Of a stretch of 30,053 bases of DNA, positions 15,504 to 21,870 are shown in pieces. Both the position numbers and the translations under genes were made by a program. The stretch covers positions 1-30,053 of the forward strand of contig JAEYSQ010000187.1 in assembly GCA_023434465.1 (NCBI GenBank), written 5' to 3'. The stretch is from Actinomycetes bacterium (GTDB taxonomy: Bacteria; Actinomycetota; Thermoleophilia; Solirubrobacterales; 70-9). Numbering within the stretch: position 1 is the first letter of the stretch; the number at the start of each line of letters is the position of its first letter. The notes under the pieces were generated by a model. The model ran no database searches. It was given only the letters and a program-made list of their open reading frames with translations, and was not told where the DNA came from.

Positions 15504-16214
15504 ATGTGTGGCCGCTACACACTCACCAGTTCCGATCAGCGACGGCTCGGCAGCCGGTTCCAGATCTCGCTGGATGACGAGTCACCGGGGCTGGGGCGCT
15601 ACAACGTTGCGCCGACCCAGGAAGTCCTCACGGTCAATACTGACCCGGATTCCGGCGAACGGGCGGCCGTAGCGGCGCGCTGGGGTCTGGTTCCGTTCTG
15701 GGCCAAGGACCTGAAGGCCGGCTACAAGATGATCAACGCCCGCAACGACCGCTTGCTCGAGAGCAAAGCCTACGGTCCGCTGGTCAAGAAGAGCAAGAAC
15801 CGGTGTCTGATCCTGGCCGATGGCTTCTACGAATGGCTCAAACCCGAGAAGCCGAAGGAACCCCGGCAGCCGGTCCGTTTCACCGTCGACGGCGGCGAGC
15901 CGTTCGCCTTTGCCGGGCTGACCGTTTCCAGGGAGTGGGAGGGAGAGCCGCTCACTTCGTGCACGATCATCACAACCGAGGCCAACGAAGTGGTCAGCCG
16001 GGTCCATGACCGGATGCCGGTGGTCCTGCCCAACCCGGAAATCGAACAGGCCTGGCTGACCGGTGACCTCACTCCGGACGAGGCCGTCTCGCTTTGCGTG
16101 CCGCTCGACCCCAAACGAATGGAAGCGAAACCGGCGAACCCGGTTCTGAACAAGGTTGGTGGCGCCCAGGAAGGCCCCGACTTCCTCGAGGCGCCGGAAG
16201 CCAATTCGGGCTAG
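15504..16214 (+). CDS. yedK: SRAP-domain protein (YedK/HMCES family), abasic-site DNA-protein crosslinking
   Basis: A 236-residue SRAP protein. Cys2 follows the initiator Met (MCGRYTLT) and becomes the N-terminal nucleophile that forms a thiazolidine crosslink with abasic sites in single-stranded DNA. The other conserved residues are present: N78 in INARNDRLLES, E110 in DGFYEW and H168 in HDRMPVVL. The ATG at 15504 is fixed by the requirement for Cys2; longer in-frame starts upstream would destroy activity. It lies 22 bases after the dehydratase gene, with AGG about eight bases upstream, and is unrelated in function to it. Confidence 0.95.
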   Translation: MCGRYTLTSSDQRRLGSRFQISLDDESPGLGRYNVAPTQEVLTVNTDPDSGERAAVAARWGLVPFWAKDLKAGYKMINARNDRLLESKAYGPLVKKSKNRCLILADGFYEWLKPEKPKEPRQPVRFTVDGGEPFAFAGLTVSREWEGEPLTSCTIITTEANEVVSRVHDRMPVVLPNPEIEQAWLTGDLTPDEAVSLCVPLDPKRMEAKPANPVLNKVGGAQEGPDFLEAPEANSG

Positions 16215-16225
16215 CCCACTGCGAG

Positions 16226-16241
16226 CCCGCTCCGGCGCGGG
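16226..16241. terminator. Short GC hairpin between convergent genes
   Basis: CCCGC (16226-16230) and GCGGG (16237-16241) flank a six-base loop in the 36-base gap between the SRAP gene (+) and the membrane protein gene (-). Its position suits a shared terminator; no T-run is present. Confidence 0.3.
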
Positions 16242-16250
16242 AAGCTTCGG

Positions 16251-17048
16251 CTACTCGACGTTGGAGGCGTCGCCGGTGTCAACCTCGTCGGGGTTCGGCT
16301 GGTCGTCGGCAATCGGCCATTCCTGCTGACGGTAGGGAACCCTGATCTCGGAGCGCCTTCCGTCAAAGCTCGCAACGCATCTGACAGTCCCGCGAGGCCG
16401 GTCCTCCGCCTCGAAGATCACCAGCCACGGCAAGGTGGCAGCGCCGGCGCCGGTCCCTTCGGTCATCCGCCAAATCCAGTTCTGGTCATCTTCCACATAG
16501 CCGTCCCAATCGACCGTCACGGGAGCTCCGATGTCGGCGTAACGCCGGACCACGTCCCGAATCGGCAGATCGATCTTCTTGCTCTCACCGGTTCGGAACT
16601 TGACCAGACTGGTTTCTGGAACGTCCTGGGACTGCAGCGCCTTGCTGGGCTTGGGCCAGGCAGCGCGGAGCCGGGTGGAACGGGCCATCCGCGTGTCTTC
16701 GTCGGCGGTCGAGGAGACATCGCACCGGACCCGGGTCGGCTTGCGGCCACCGGAATCGATCCGCACCACGCCGGCGACCCGGAAGATCATTCGCTCCTCA
16801 TCGTTCGGCGCAAGTGCCGAGAGGCTCGTCCTCGAAACCGCAAAGGAACCGGAGCCGACCTCTTTGGCCGGTGGTGACGCGATTTCCTCGATCGTGTCCC
16901 ACTCGATTTTGGTCGAGCCGCTGCCCGGAATCTTCGAGATGCCGTAAACAGCAAGCGAGGCGACGATCCCGAGGATCACTACGCCGACGGCGAGTCGGGG
17001 GATCCTGCCGTCGCCCGACGGCTGACGGTCATTTGGCGATTCGGACAT
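16251..17048 (-). CDS. Single-pass membrane protein of unknown function
   Basis: A 265-residue protein with a short polar N-terminus (18 residues), one membrane helix at about 19-38 (LAVGVVILGIVASLAVYGI) and a ~225-residue domain predicted outside the membrane, rich in beta-type segments and Arg/Asp pairs, ending in an acidic tail. No family was recognised. The cytoplasmic part is too short to be a normal anti-sigma domain. It is divergent from the ECF sigma factor gene across a 77-base gap, so it may be part of the same envelope-linked module; I see no copy of the putative sigma promoter facing it. Confidence 0.75.
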   Translation of the reverse strand: MSESPNDRQPSGDGRIPRLAVGVVILGIVASLAVYGISKIPGSGSTKIEWDTIEEIASPPAKEVGSGSFAVSRTSLSALAPNDEERMIFRVAGVVRIDSGGRKPTRVRCDVSSTADEDTRMARSTRLRAAWPKPSKALQSQDVPETSLVKFRTGESKKIDLPIRDVVRRYADIGAPVTVDWDGYVEDDQNWIWRMTEGTGAGAATLPWLVIFEAEDRPRGTVRCVASFDGRRSEIRVPYRQQEWPIADDQPNPDEVDTGDASNVE

Positions 17049-17075
17049 AGGGCTGGCAGATTATTCGAAAGGCCC

Positions 17076-17101
17076 TTACTTTCTCTTCATCGGATCGTTT
17101 T
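17076..17101 (+). promoter_or_regulatory. Putative ECF sigma promoter (autoregulatory) upstream of the sigma gene
   Basis: CCTTACTT (17074-17081), 14 bases, then CGTTTT (17096-17101), 24 bases before the ATG. The same two blocks with the same spacing occur before the secreted-protein gene at 18592-18619. CGTT-type -10 boxes are usual for ECF sigma factors; the TTACTT -35 block is not the common GGAAC type. Confidence 0.55.
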
Positions 17102-17125
17102 CGACTCAGAAGGGTTCTGCAAGAG

Positions 17126-18589
17126 ATGTCTGAACCAACCCGAAAGGTCCGGCCCGATCGGATCGGACTTTCCGGTCGTCTGTACAGCGATCGGAAACTG
17201 GCAAGCCGGATCTCCGGAGGCGACCCCGTTGCCCTGGACGAGGTCTTTCGCCGCTATCACCAGCCGATCTACCGGTTCTGTTCGGCGATGGTCGGTACCG
17301 AGGAAGCCAAGGACGTCCTTCAGAACGTAATGACGAAGGCAATGACATCGATGCCCCATGACGAGGATTTCCAGATGAAACCCTGGCTCTACAGAGTGGC
17401 CCGAAACGAGTGTGTCGATCACCTGCGACAGGCGCGCCGGACGACACCCGGATTCGATCCCGATTCACGCCCCGACGACTCAGGCCGGCGCGATCCGCAT
17501 CGGGTCGCGGTCGACCGGGAACGTCTTGGCCAACTGGTCGACGATCTCAATGACCTGCCGGAAAGGCAACGGGCAACTCTGGTCATGCGGGAACTCTCCG
17601 GTCTTGAGTACTCCGAGATCGCCGAGGCGGCAGGAACCACGGAATCGGCGGCCAAGCAATTGGTCTACGAGGCTCGGCTTTCGCTTGAGCAGGCGGATCT
17701 CGGCAGGAAACTTGATTGCCTCGAGGTGCGAGAGTCGATTTCGAGCGGGGACCGCCGTCGACTCAAAGGGCGCAAGGTCAGGTCCCACATGCGGACCTGC
17801 GGGGAATGCTCCGCGTTCGAGAGCGCCATAGCCAGGCGGCGGGCAGGACTCCAGTCACTGTTCCCGGTCCTGCCGCTGGGCGCATCGGCGGGGTTGCTCG
17901 ACGCGCTTCACCACGGGGGCGCGGCCGCCGGAACTGCGGCCGGTACTACGGCCGCAGCTGCCACCGGAGGAACCCTGATCGGAGGGGCTACCACCGGAGT
18001 CATCGCGAAAGGGATGGCGGTTCTGGTCGTGGCCGGGGGCATCGGCGTGGGTGCGTCCGAAGTCGCTCGCCACAAAGACGCCGCCAGGCCCGTCACAAAC
18101 ACTCCCACGGTCACCAGCACGGATTCAACAACTCCGTCAGGGACAGAAGGAGCGAGCCGGGCATCGGGCCCGCTCCCTGGCGTCGGCGGGCAGGACGGGC
18201 CCGTCAGAACGGGCCGAACGAGAGGTCCGGAGCGAACTGGAGCCGACCGGGCCATTCCCGCCCGCACGCCGGACCGAATCCGTGAGACAGGGGCTTCGGG
18301 CCGATCCGGCGAAGCAATCACTCCGGGCCAGGGGGAAGGCCAGGGACCGGCAAGCCTTCCCGAGGCTGCCTCGACGGGACAATCGCGGGCCGATCAGGCC
18401 TCGAGCGCGGCACCGGGCCAGACCGGAGGTCCTCCACCTTCCCGAAAGCCGGACTCTCCACCTGGTCAATCCTCCGGCGGAAGTTCAGGGTCGGGCGGAA
18501 CCACGAGTGGCAACGGTGGGGAGACCGGAAACTCCGCCCAGGCACCGGCCACGGGCAGGCCGCATTCACCCGGCAATTCCGGAAAGTAG
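17126..18589 (+). CDS. ECF sigma factor fused to zinc-finger anti-sigma-like segment, membrane helix and low-complexity tail
   Basis: A 487-residue protein. Region 2 is at about 36-105 (FRRYHQPIYRF, WLYRVARNECVDHLR) and region 4 at about 137-190 (LNDLPERQRATLVMRELSGL, YSEIAEAAGTTESAAKQ). Then comes C198...H221-x3-C225-x2-C228 (SHMRTCGEC), the spacing of ZAS/zf-HC2 anti-sigma domains. An Ala/Gly stretch leads to a membrane helix at about 283-312, and the last ~170 residues are a Gly/Ser/Pro/Thr-rich tail predicted outside the cell. So sigma factor and inhibitor-like module are in one membrane-anchored chain, as in some actinobacterial ECF groups with C-terminal extensions (family knowledge). 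Release could need proteolysis or a zinc/redox change (inference). The ATG has only a weak AAGAG upstream. Confidence 0.9.
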   Translation: MSEPTRKVRPDRIGLSGRLYSDRKLASRISGGDPVALDEVFRRYHQPIYRFCSAMVGTEEAKDVLQNVMTKAMTSMPHDEDFQMKPWLYRVARNECVDHLRQARRTTPGFDPDSRPDDSGRRDPHRVAVDRERLGQLVDDLNDLPERQRATLVMRELSGLEYSEIAEAAGTTESAAKQLVYEARLSLEQADLGRKLDCLEVRESISSGDRRRLKGRKVRSHMRTCGECSAFESAIARRRAGLQSLFPVLPLGASAGLLDALHHGGAAAGTAAGTTAAAATGGTLIGGATTGVIAKGMAVLVVAGGIGVGASEVARHKDAARPVTNTPTVTSTDSTTPSGTEGASRASGPLPGVGGQDGPVRTGRTRGPERTGADRAIPARTPDRIRETGASGRSGEAITPGQGEGQGPASLPEAASTGQSRADQASSAAPGQTGGPPPSRKPDSPPGQSSGGSSGSGGTTSGNGGETGNSAQAPATGRPHSPGNSGK

Positions 18590-18593
18590 TTCC

Positions 18594-18619
18594 TTACTTC
18601 TTTGCCCCGGGTCCGTTTT
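18594..18619 (+). promoter_or_regulatory. Putative ECF sigma promoter upstream of the secreted-protein gene
   Basis: CCTTACTT (18592-18599), 14 bases, then CGTTTT (18614-18619), repeating the blocks and spacing found before the sigma gene at 17074-17101. The spacer sequences differ, so it is the two blocks that are conserved. The start codon is 44 bases further on. Confidence 0.55.
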
Positions 18620-18663
18620 TCGGGTGTGGTCGCATACCGCGGCCTGATGAAAGGAGATTCACA

Positions 18664-19032
18664 GTGAAGAAGATCGCATTGACAGCAATCGCCAGCGCCG
18701 CCCTCCTCGTCCCGGCAGCTCCGGCTGTCGCAGGCAACTCCGGCCACCCAAATCATCCCGATCAGGCCAAGGGGCCGAAGACCGAGAAGGTTTCGAAGGC
18801 GAAGGCTTACGGCAAGTACTGCCAGGGTCAGACGAAGAAGCACGTGAAGGGCCAGAAGGGAACCAACTTCTCCCGATGCGTCAACGCGATGGCGCGAGCC
18901 GATAGGAACGATTCGATTTCGGCTCGAAAGGCGTGCAAGGCACTCAGCAAGAAGCACACCAAAGGCGTCAAGGGCACGCCGTTCAGTCGTTGCGTGGTCG
19001 GCGTAGCGCAAATGCGCAAGGACGACGCCTGA
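18664..19032 (+). CDS. Small secreted protein with duplicated Cys/Lys-rich motif
   Basis: A 122-residue protein with a Sec signal peptide (MKKIALTAIASAALLVPAAP, cleavage likely after AVA at 21-23). The mature part holds two copies, 38 residues apart, of C-x4-KKH-x-KG-x-KGT-x-FSRCV: C53...C72 and C91...C110. Each copy has two Cys 19 apart, suggesting one disulfide each. The protein is very basic. I do not recognise a named family. The start is GTG 18664 with AAGGAG 8-9 bases upstream. It follows the sigma factor gene and has a matching putative promoter, so it is a likely direct target. A strong hairpin terminator follows. Confidence 0.85.
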   Translation: MKKIALTAIASAALLVPAAPAVAGNSGHPNHPDQAKGPKTEKVSKAKAYGKYCQGQTKKHVKGQKGTNFSRCVNAMARADRNDSISARKACKALSKKHTKGVKGTPFSRCVVGVAQMRKDDA

Positions 19033-19042
19033 ATTGACGCAC

Positions 19043-19067
19043 AACCCCCGTCAAGCTGACGGGGGTT
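19043..19067 (+). terminator. Strong hairpin terminator after the secreted-protein gene
   Basis: AACCCCCGTCA (19043-19053), loop AGC, TGACGGGGGTT (19057-19067): an 11-bp perfect stem starting 11 bases after the stop codon. Only two T's follow the GC part, so it is short of a classic T-tract, but the position and stability fit termination. Confidence 0.7.
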
Positions 19068-19076
19068 GCCCGGCAC

Positions 19077-19121
19077 GGTGACGCAGGTTTGCGACCGTAT
19101 TCGGTCAAGACCTGCGTCACC
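19077..19121. repeat. Large two-tier palindrome between terminator and tRNA gene
   Basis: GGTGACGCAGGT (19077-19088) is exactly complementary to ACCTGCGTCACC (19110-19121). Inside, GACCG (19093-19097) pairs with CGGTC (19102-19106) around a TATT loop. It may be a terminator for the minus-strand tRNA, a protein-binding palindrome or a mobile-repeat remnant. Confidence 0.75.
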
Positions 19122-19129
19122 ATGCTGGT

Positions 19130-19153
19130 CGACGGGCCGGTTCCGGTCCGTCG
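19130..19153 (-). terminator. Hairpin directly downstream of tRNA-Arg
   Basis: CGACGGGCCGG (19130-19140) and CCGGTCCGTCG (19143-19153) are inverted copies with one G-T pair, seven bases beyond the tRNA 3' end on the minus strand. It is the best candidate for tRNA transcript termination or 3'-end processing; it has no T-run. Confidence 0.4.
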
Positions 19154-19160
19154 CCAAGGA

Positions 19161-19234
<74 letters not shown>

Positions 19235-19244
19235 GGAAGCGCGG

Positions 19245-19250
19245 AGTCTA
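19245..19250 (-). promoter_or_regulatory. Possible -10 box for tRNA-Arg
   Basis: TAGACT on the minus strand lies about ten bases before the tRNA 5' end, placing initiation a few bases ahead of the mature tRNA. No convincing -35 is visible. Confidence 0.3.
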
Positions 19251-19272
19251 ATGATCGGGCTACGCTCCCGGC

Positions 19273-20238
19273 ATGGACCTCTCCGTAGCTTTTCTCGGGA
19301 CCGGCGGGCCGGTACCCACCGCCCTGCGGGGCACCGCCAGCGTGCTCGTCACCCGAGGCGGCGAGAAGCTCATGTTCGATTGCGGCGAGGGAACCCAGCG
19401 GCAGATGCGACGTTCGCTGGGTCTGGTCCAGGTCGACGAGATCTACCTGACCCACTTTCATCTCGACCACTGCCTCGGCCTTCCCGGGCTGCTCAAGACC
19501 TATGACCTGAACGATCGCTCCGAGCCGCTGTTGCTTTTCGGACCAGTCGGTCTTCACCGGCTGATGAAAGACCTTCACCCCCTGATCGGGCGGCTCGGAT
19601 TCCACCTCGAAATCGGGGAGCTCGAACCGGGTGACATCGTGCCCCACGTCGACTACGAGATCGAGGCCTTCCCGGTCGAGCATCGGACCCGGGCTCTCGG
19701 CTACGCACTGCTGGAAGACGACCGGCCGGGACGGTTCGACCCGGACGAGGCGGTTCGGCTCGGGGTTCAGCCCGGCCCGGATTTCAAGGCGCTCCAGGAC
19801 GGGGAGGAGGTCGAAGGAAACGAGGGCAAGGTCCGGCCCGATCAGGTCATGGGGGAAGACCGGCTGGGCCGGGCGGTGGTGATCACGGGCGACACCGGAC
19901 CCTGTAGCGCGACGGTCAAGGCCGCCGCGGACGCCGACCTGCTGGTCCACGATGCGAGCTTCATGACCGAAGACGGTGAACGGGCCCGGGAGACCGGGCA
20001 CTCGACCGGGACCGAAGCGGCCGAAGTGGCGGCCGAAGCGGGCGTGAAGATGCTCGCGCTGGTCCACATCTCTTCCCGGTACCACGTCGGCGAGGCCCTG
20101 GAAGAAGCCCGCGAAGCCTTCGAGAACACGATTGCTCCCCGAGACTTCGACCTGGTCGAGATCCCCTTCCCCGAGCGCGGCGAACCAACCCTCGTCGCCA
20201 AGGGAGCAAAGAGAGAGTCCTCACCAGCACCTGAGTAG
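19273..20238 (+). CDS. rnz: Ribonuclease Z (tRNA 3'-processing endonuclease)
   Basis: A 321-residue metallo-beta-lactamase-fold RNase Z, which trims tRNA precursors at the discriminator so that CCA can be added. Diagnostic motifs: FLGTGGPVPTALRGTAS at the N-terminus, FDCGEGTQRQM, the zinc motif THFHLDH (60-66), VITGDTGPC, VHDASF, and the RNase Z-specific ETGHSTGTEA with HISSRY near the end. Zinc ligands appear complete. The first ATG (19273) is right for the conserved start. No clear ribosome site precedes it, and a TACGCT about 12 bases upstream could be a -10, so the mRNA may be nearly leaderless (weak). It is divergent from tRNA-Arg; 86 bases separate it from the pyr operon promoter. Confidence 0.95.
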   Translation: MDLSVAFLGTGGPVPTALRGTASVLVTRGGEKLMFDCGEGTQRQMRRSLGLVQVDEIYLTHFHLDHCLGLPGLLKTYDLNDRSEPLLLFGPVGLHRLMKDLHPLIGRLGFHLEIGELEPGDIVPHVDYEIEAFPVEHRTRALGYALLEDDRPGRFDPDEAVRLGVQPGPDFKALQDGEEVEGNEGKVRPDQVMGEDRLGRAVVITGDTGPCSATVKAAADADLLVHDASFMTEDGERARETGHSTGTEAAEVAAEAGVKMLALVHISSRYHVGEALEEAREAFENTIAPRDFDLVEIPFPERGEPTLVAKGAKRESSPAPE

Positions 20239-20301
20239 CTCGAGACCAGTCGCGTCGGATAAACGGAAGAGGGCCAGAACCGCAACCCTGGTCCTTGGTC
20301 C

Positions 20302-20330
20302 TTCATCAACGCCGGTAGCGGTGCTATCTT
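20302..20330 (+). promoter_or_regulatory. Promoter of the pyr operon
   Basis: TTCATC (20302-20307), a 17-base spacer, then TATCTT (20325-20330) resembles a housekeeping promoter with a weak -35. A start near 20337 gives a leader of only about 35 bases, too short for an attenuator; no terminator hairpin with T-run is visible before pyrR. Confidence 0.5.
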
Positions 20331-20350
20331 CATGCCCGTTCCTTTAATTG

Positions 20351-20366
20351 CGGTCCTGTGAGGCCG
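20351..20366 (+). promoter_or_regulatory. PyrR-binding RNA loop overlapping the pyrR translation start region
   Basis: GGTCCTGTGAGGCC (20352-20365) matches the Bacillus PyrR-loop consensus ARUCCNGNGAGGYU at all but its first and last positions, and CGG/CCG at its ends can pair. It ends six bases before the GTG start and includes GTGAGG, the likely ribosome-binding sequence. UMP-bound PyrR on this hairpin would block translation, as described for mycobacteria (family knowledge). Confidence 0.82.
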
Positions 20367-20371
20367 GGAAG

Positions 20372-20929
20372 GTGACTTTGAACGAGAAGGTAGTGCTGGA
20401 AGCTAACGACGTCGAGCGCACGCTCCGTCGCATCGCCCACGAGATCGTCGAGAAGAATCCCGAGATCTCGGATCTGGCCATCGTCGGCATCCACACCGGC
20501 GGCGCCCACCTTGCCGAACGACTGGTCGCGATGATCGGCGGGCTCGCCGAGACGCCGCCGCTAGGCGAGATCGACATCTCCTTTTACCGGGACGACATCG
20601 GCACCCGGGGAGCCGACTATCAGCCGGTGGTCCACTCGACCCGGCTCGACTTCGCACTCGAGAACCTGACCGTGGTCCTGGTCGACGATGTGCTCTTCAC
20701 CGGGCGCACCGTCCGGGCGGCGATCGAGGCGCTCTTCGATTACGGACGACCGGCCCGGATCCAGCTTGCGGTGCTCTGCGATCGTGGCCACCGCGAGTTG
20801 CCGATCCGGCCTGACTACGTCGGCAAGAACCTGCCGACCTCCCGTTCGGAACAGGTCGCGGTACGACTCAAGGAAACCGACGGCGAGGACGAAGTGGCGA
20901 TTCTCTCCCCGGTGGAGGTGGTCGAGTGA
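20372..20929 (+). CDS. pyrR: PyrR: pyrimidine operon RNA-binding regulator / uracil phosphoribosyltransferase
   Basis: A 185-residue type I phosphoribosyltransferase-fold protein. The PRPP motif is VVLVDDVLFTGRTVRAA; LAIVGIHTGGAHLAERL, FYRDDIGTRG and DRGHRELPIRPDYVGKN are PyrR signatures. It binds a hairpin in pyr mRNA when UMP is high and may also make UMP from uracil and PRPP. GTG 20372 is preferred, with GTGAGG eight bases upstream inside the PyrR loop; TTG 20378 is an alternative. It is the first gene of the pyrimidine operon, and its stop overlaps the pyrB start (GTGA), so repression of its translation could pass down the coupled genes. Confidence 0.95.
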   Translation: MTLNEKVVLEANDVERTLRRIAHEIVEKNPEISDLAIVGIHTGGAHLAERLVAMIGGLAETPPLGEIDISFYRDDIGTRGADYQPVVHSTRLDFALENLTVVLVDDVLFTGRTVRAAIEALFDYGRPARIQLAVLCDRGHRELPIRPDYVGKNLPTSRSEQVAVRLKETDGEDEVAILSPVEVVE

Positions 20930-21870
20930 AGCACCTGTTGAGCATCGACGATCTCGATCAGGAAACGATCGAAGGCCTGCTGGAGCGGGCGGAGAGCTTC
21001 GCCGAGGTCTCCCGCCGGGACATCAAGAAGGTGCCGGCCTTGAGGGGCCGCACCGTGGTCACCGTCTTTTACGAGGCAAGCACCCGGACTTCGTCCTCGT
21101 TCGAACTCGCGGCCAAACGGCTCTCGGCCGACGTGGTCTCGGTCAAGGCGTCCGGTTCTTCGGTCGAGAAGGGCGAATCGCTGAAGGACACCGTGGAAAC
21201 GCTTTCCGCGTATGACCCGGCGGCGATCGTGATCCGCCATCCCCAGGCGGGTTCGGCCCGGATGCTCACGGACTGGGTGGATGCGGCGGTGATCAACGCC
21301 GGCGACGGCATGCACCAGCATCCGAGCCAGGCCCTGCTCGACCTGTTCGCGCTGCGTCAGCGAATCGGGTCGGTCGAGGGCAAGAAGATCTGGATCGTCG
21401 GGGACATACTCCACAGCCGGGTGGCCCGCTCGAACATCCAGGCCTTTGCTCTGATGGGAGCCGATGTGACGATCGCCGCCCCTCCGACCCTGATCCCGCG
21501 CGGCATCGAGGAGATGGGCTGCGAGATCCAGTACTCGCTGGACGGGCTAGAAGAAGCGGACGTGGTCTACCTGCTGCGGCTGCAGCGCGAGAGGATGTAT
21601 GAGAGCTTTGTCCCTTCGATTCGTGAGTACGCGCGACTTTTCCAGGTCAACTCGCGGCGACTCAACCCTCGTCAGCTGGTGATGCACCCCGGCCCGGTCA
21701 ACCGGGGGATCGAGATCAGCGGCGAGGTGATCGACTCTGATCGCTGCCTGATCGCCGATCAGGTCGCTTCCGGCCTGGCGGTGCGAATGGCGATCCTGTT
21801 CGAACTTCTGGCACACGGTGATCATCGCGACGGCAACGAAAGCCCCGTGCCGATCGGGGAGCCCGCATGA
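20926..21870 (+). CDS. pyrB: Aspartate carbamoyltransferase catalytic subunit
   Basis: A 314-residue transcarbamylase that joins carbamoyl phosphate and aspartate, the committed pyrimidine step. The carbamoyl phosphate loop is ASTRTSSSFE (STRTS at 52-56); SGSSVEKGESLKDT, IRHPQAGSARM, GDGMHQHPSQALLDL and IVGDILHSRVARSN are conserved. HPGPVNRGIEI near the C-terminus is typical. There is no pyrI; the next gene is a dihydroorotase, and in several bacteria the two form a complex. It is linked by GTGA to pyrR and by ATGA to pyrC. Confidence 0.97.
   Translation: MKHLLSIDDLDQETIEGLLERAESFAEVSRRDIKKVPALRGRTVVTVFYEASTRTSSSFELAAKRLSADVVSVKASGSSVEKGESLKDTVETLSAYDPAAIVIRHPQAGSARMLTDWVDAAVINAGDGMHQHPSQALLDLFALRQRIGSVEGKKIWIVGDILHSRVARSNIQAFALMGADVTIAAPPTLIPRGIEEMGCEIQYSLDGLEEADVVYLLRLQRERMYESFVPSIREYARLFQVNSRRLNPRQLVMHPGPVNRGIEISGEVIDSDRCLIADQVASGLAVRMAILFELLAHGDHRDGNESPVPIGEPA

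Noticed and set aside
18051..18647. Alternative plus-strand frame over the sigma factor tail
   Set aside because: Considered as a sign that the low-complexity tail is a frameshift artefact, but the sigma frame runs on cleanly through the membrane helix to a stop just before the next putative promoter, and the other frame is Arg-rich noise.
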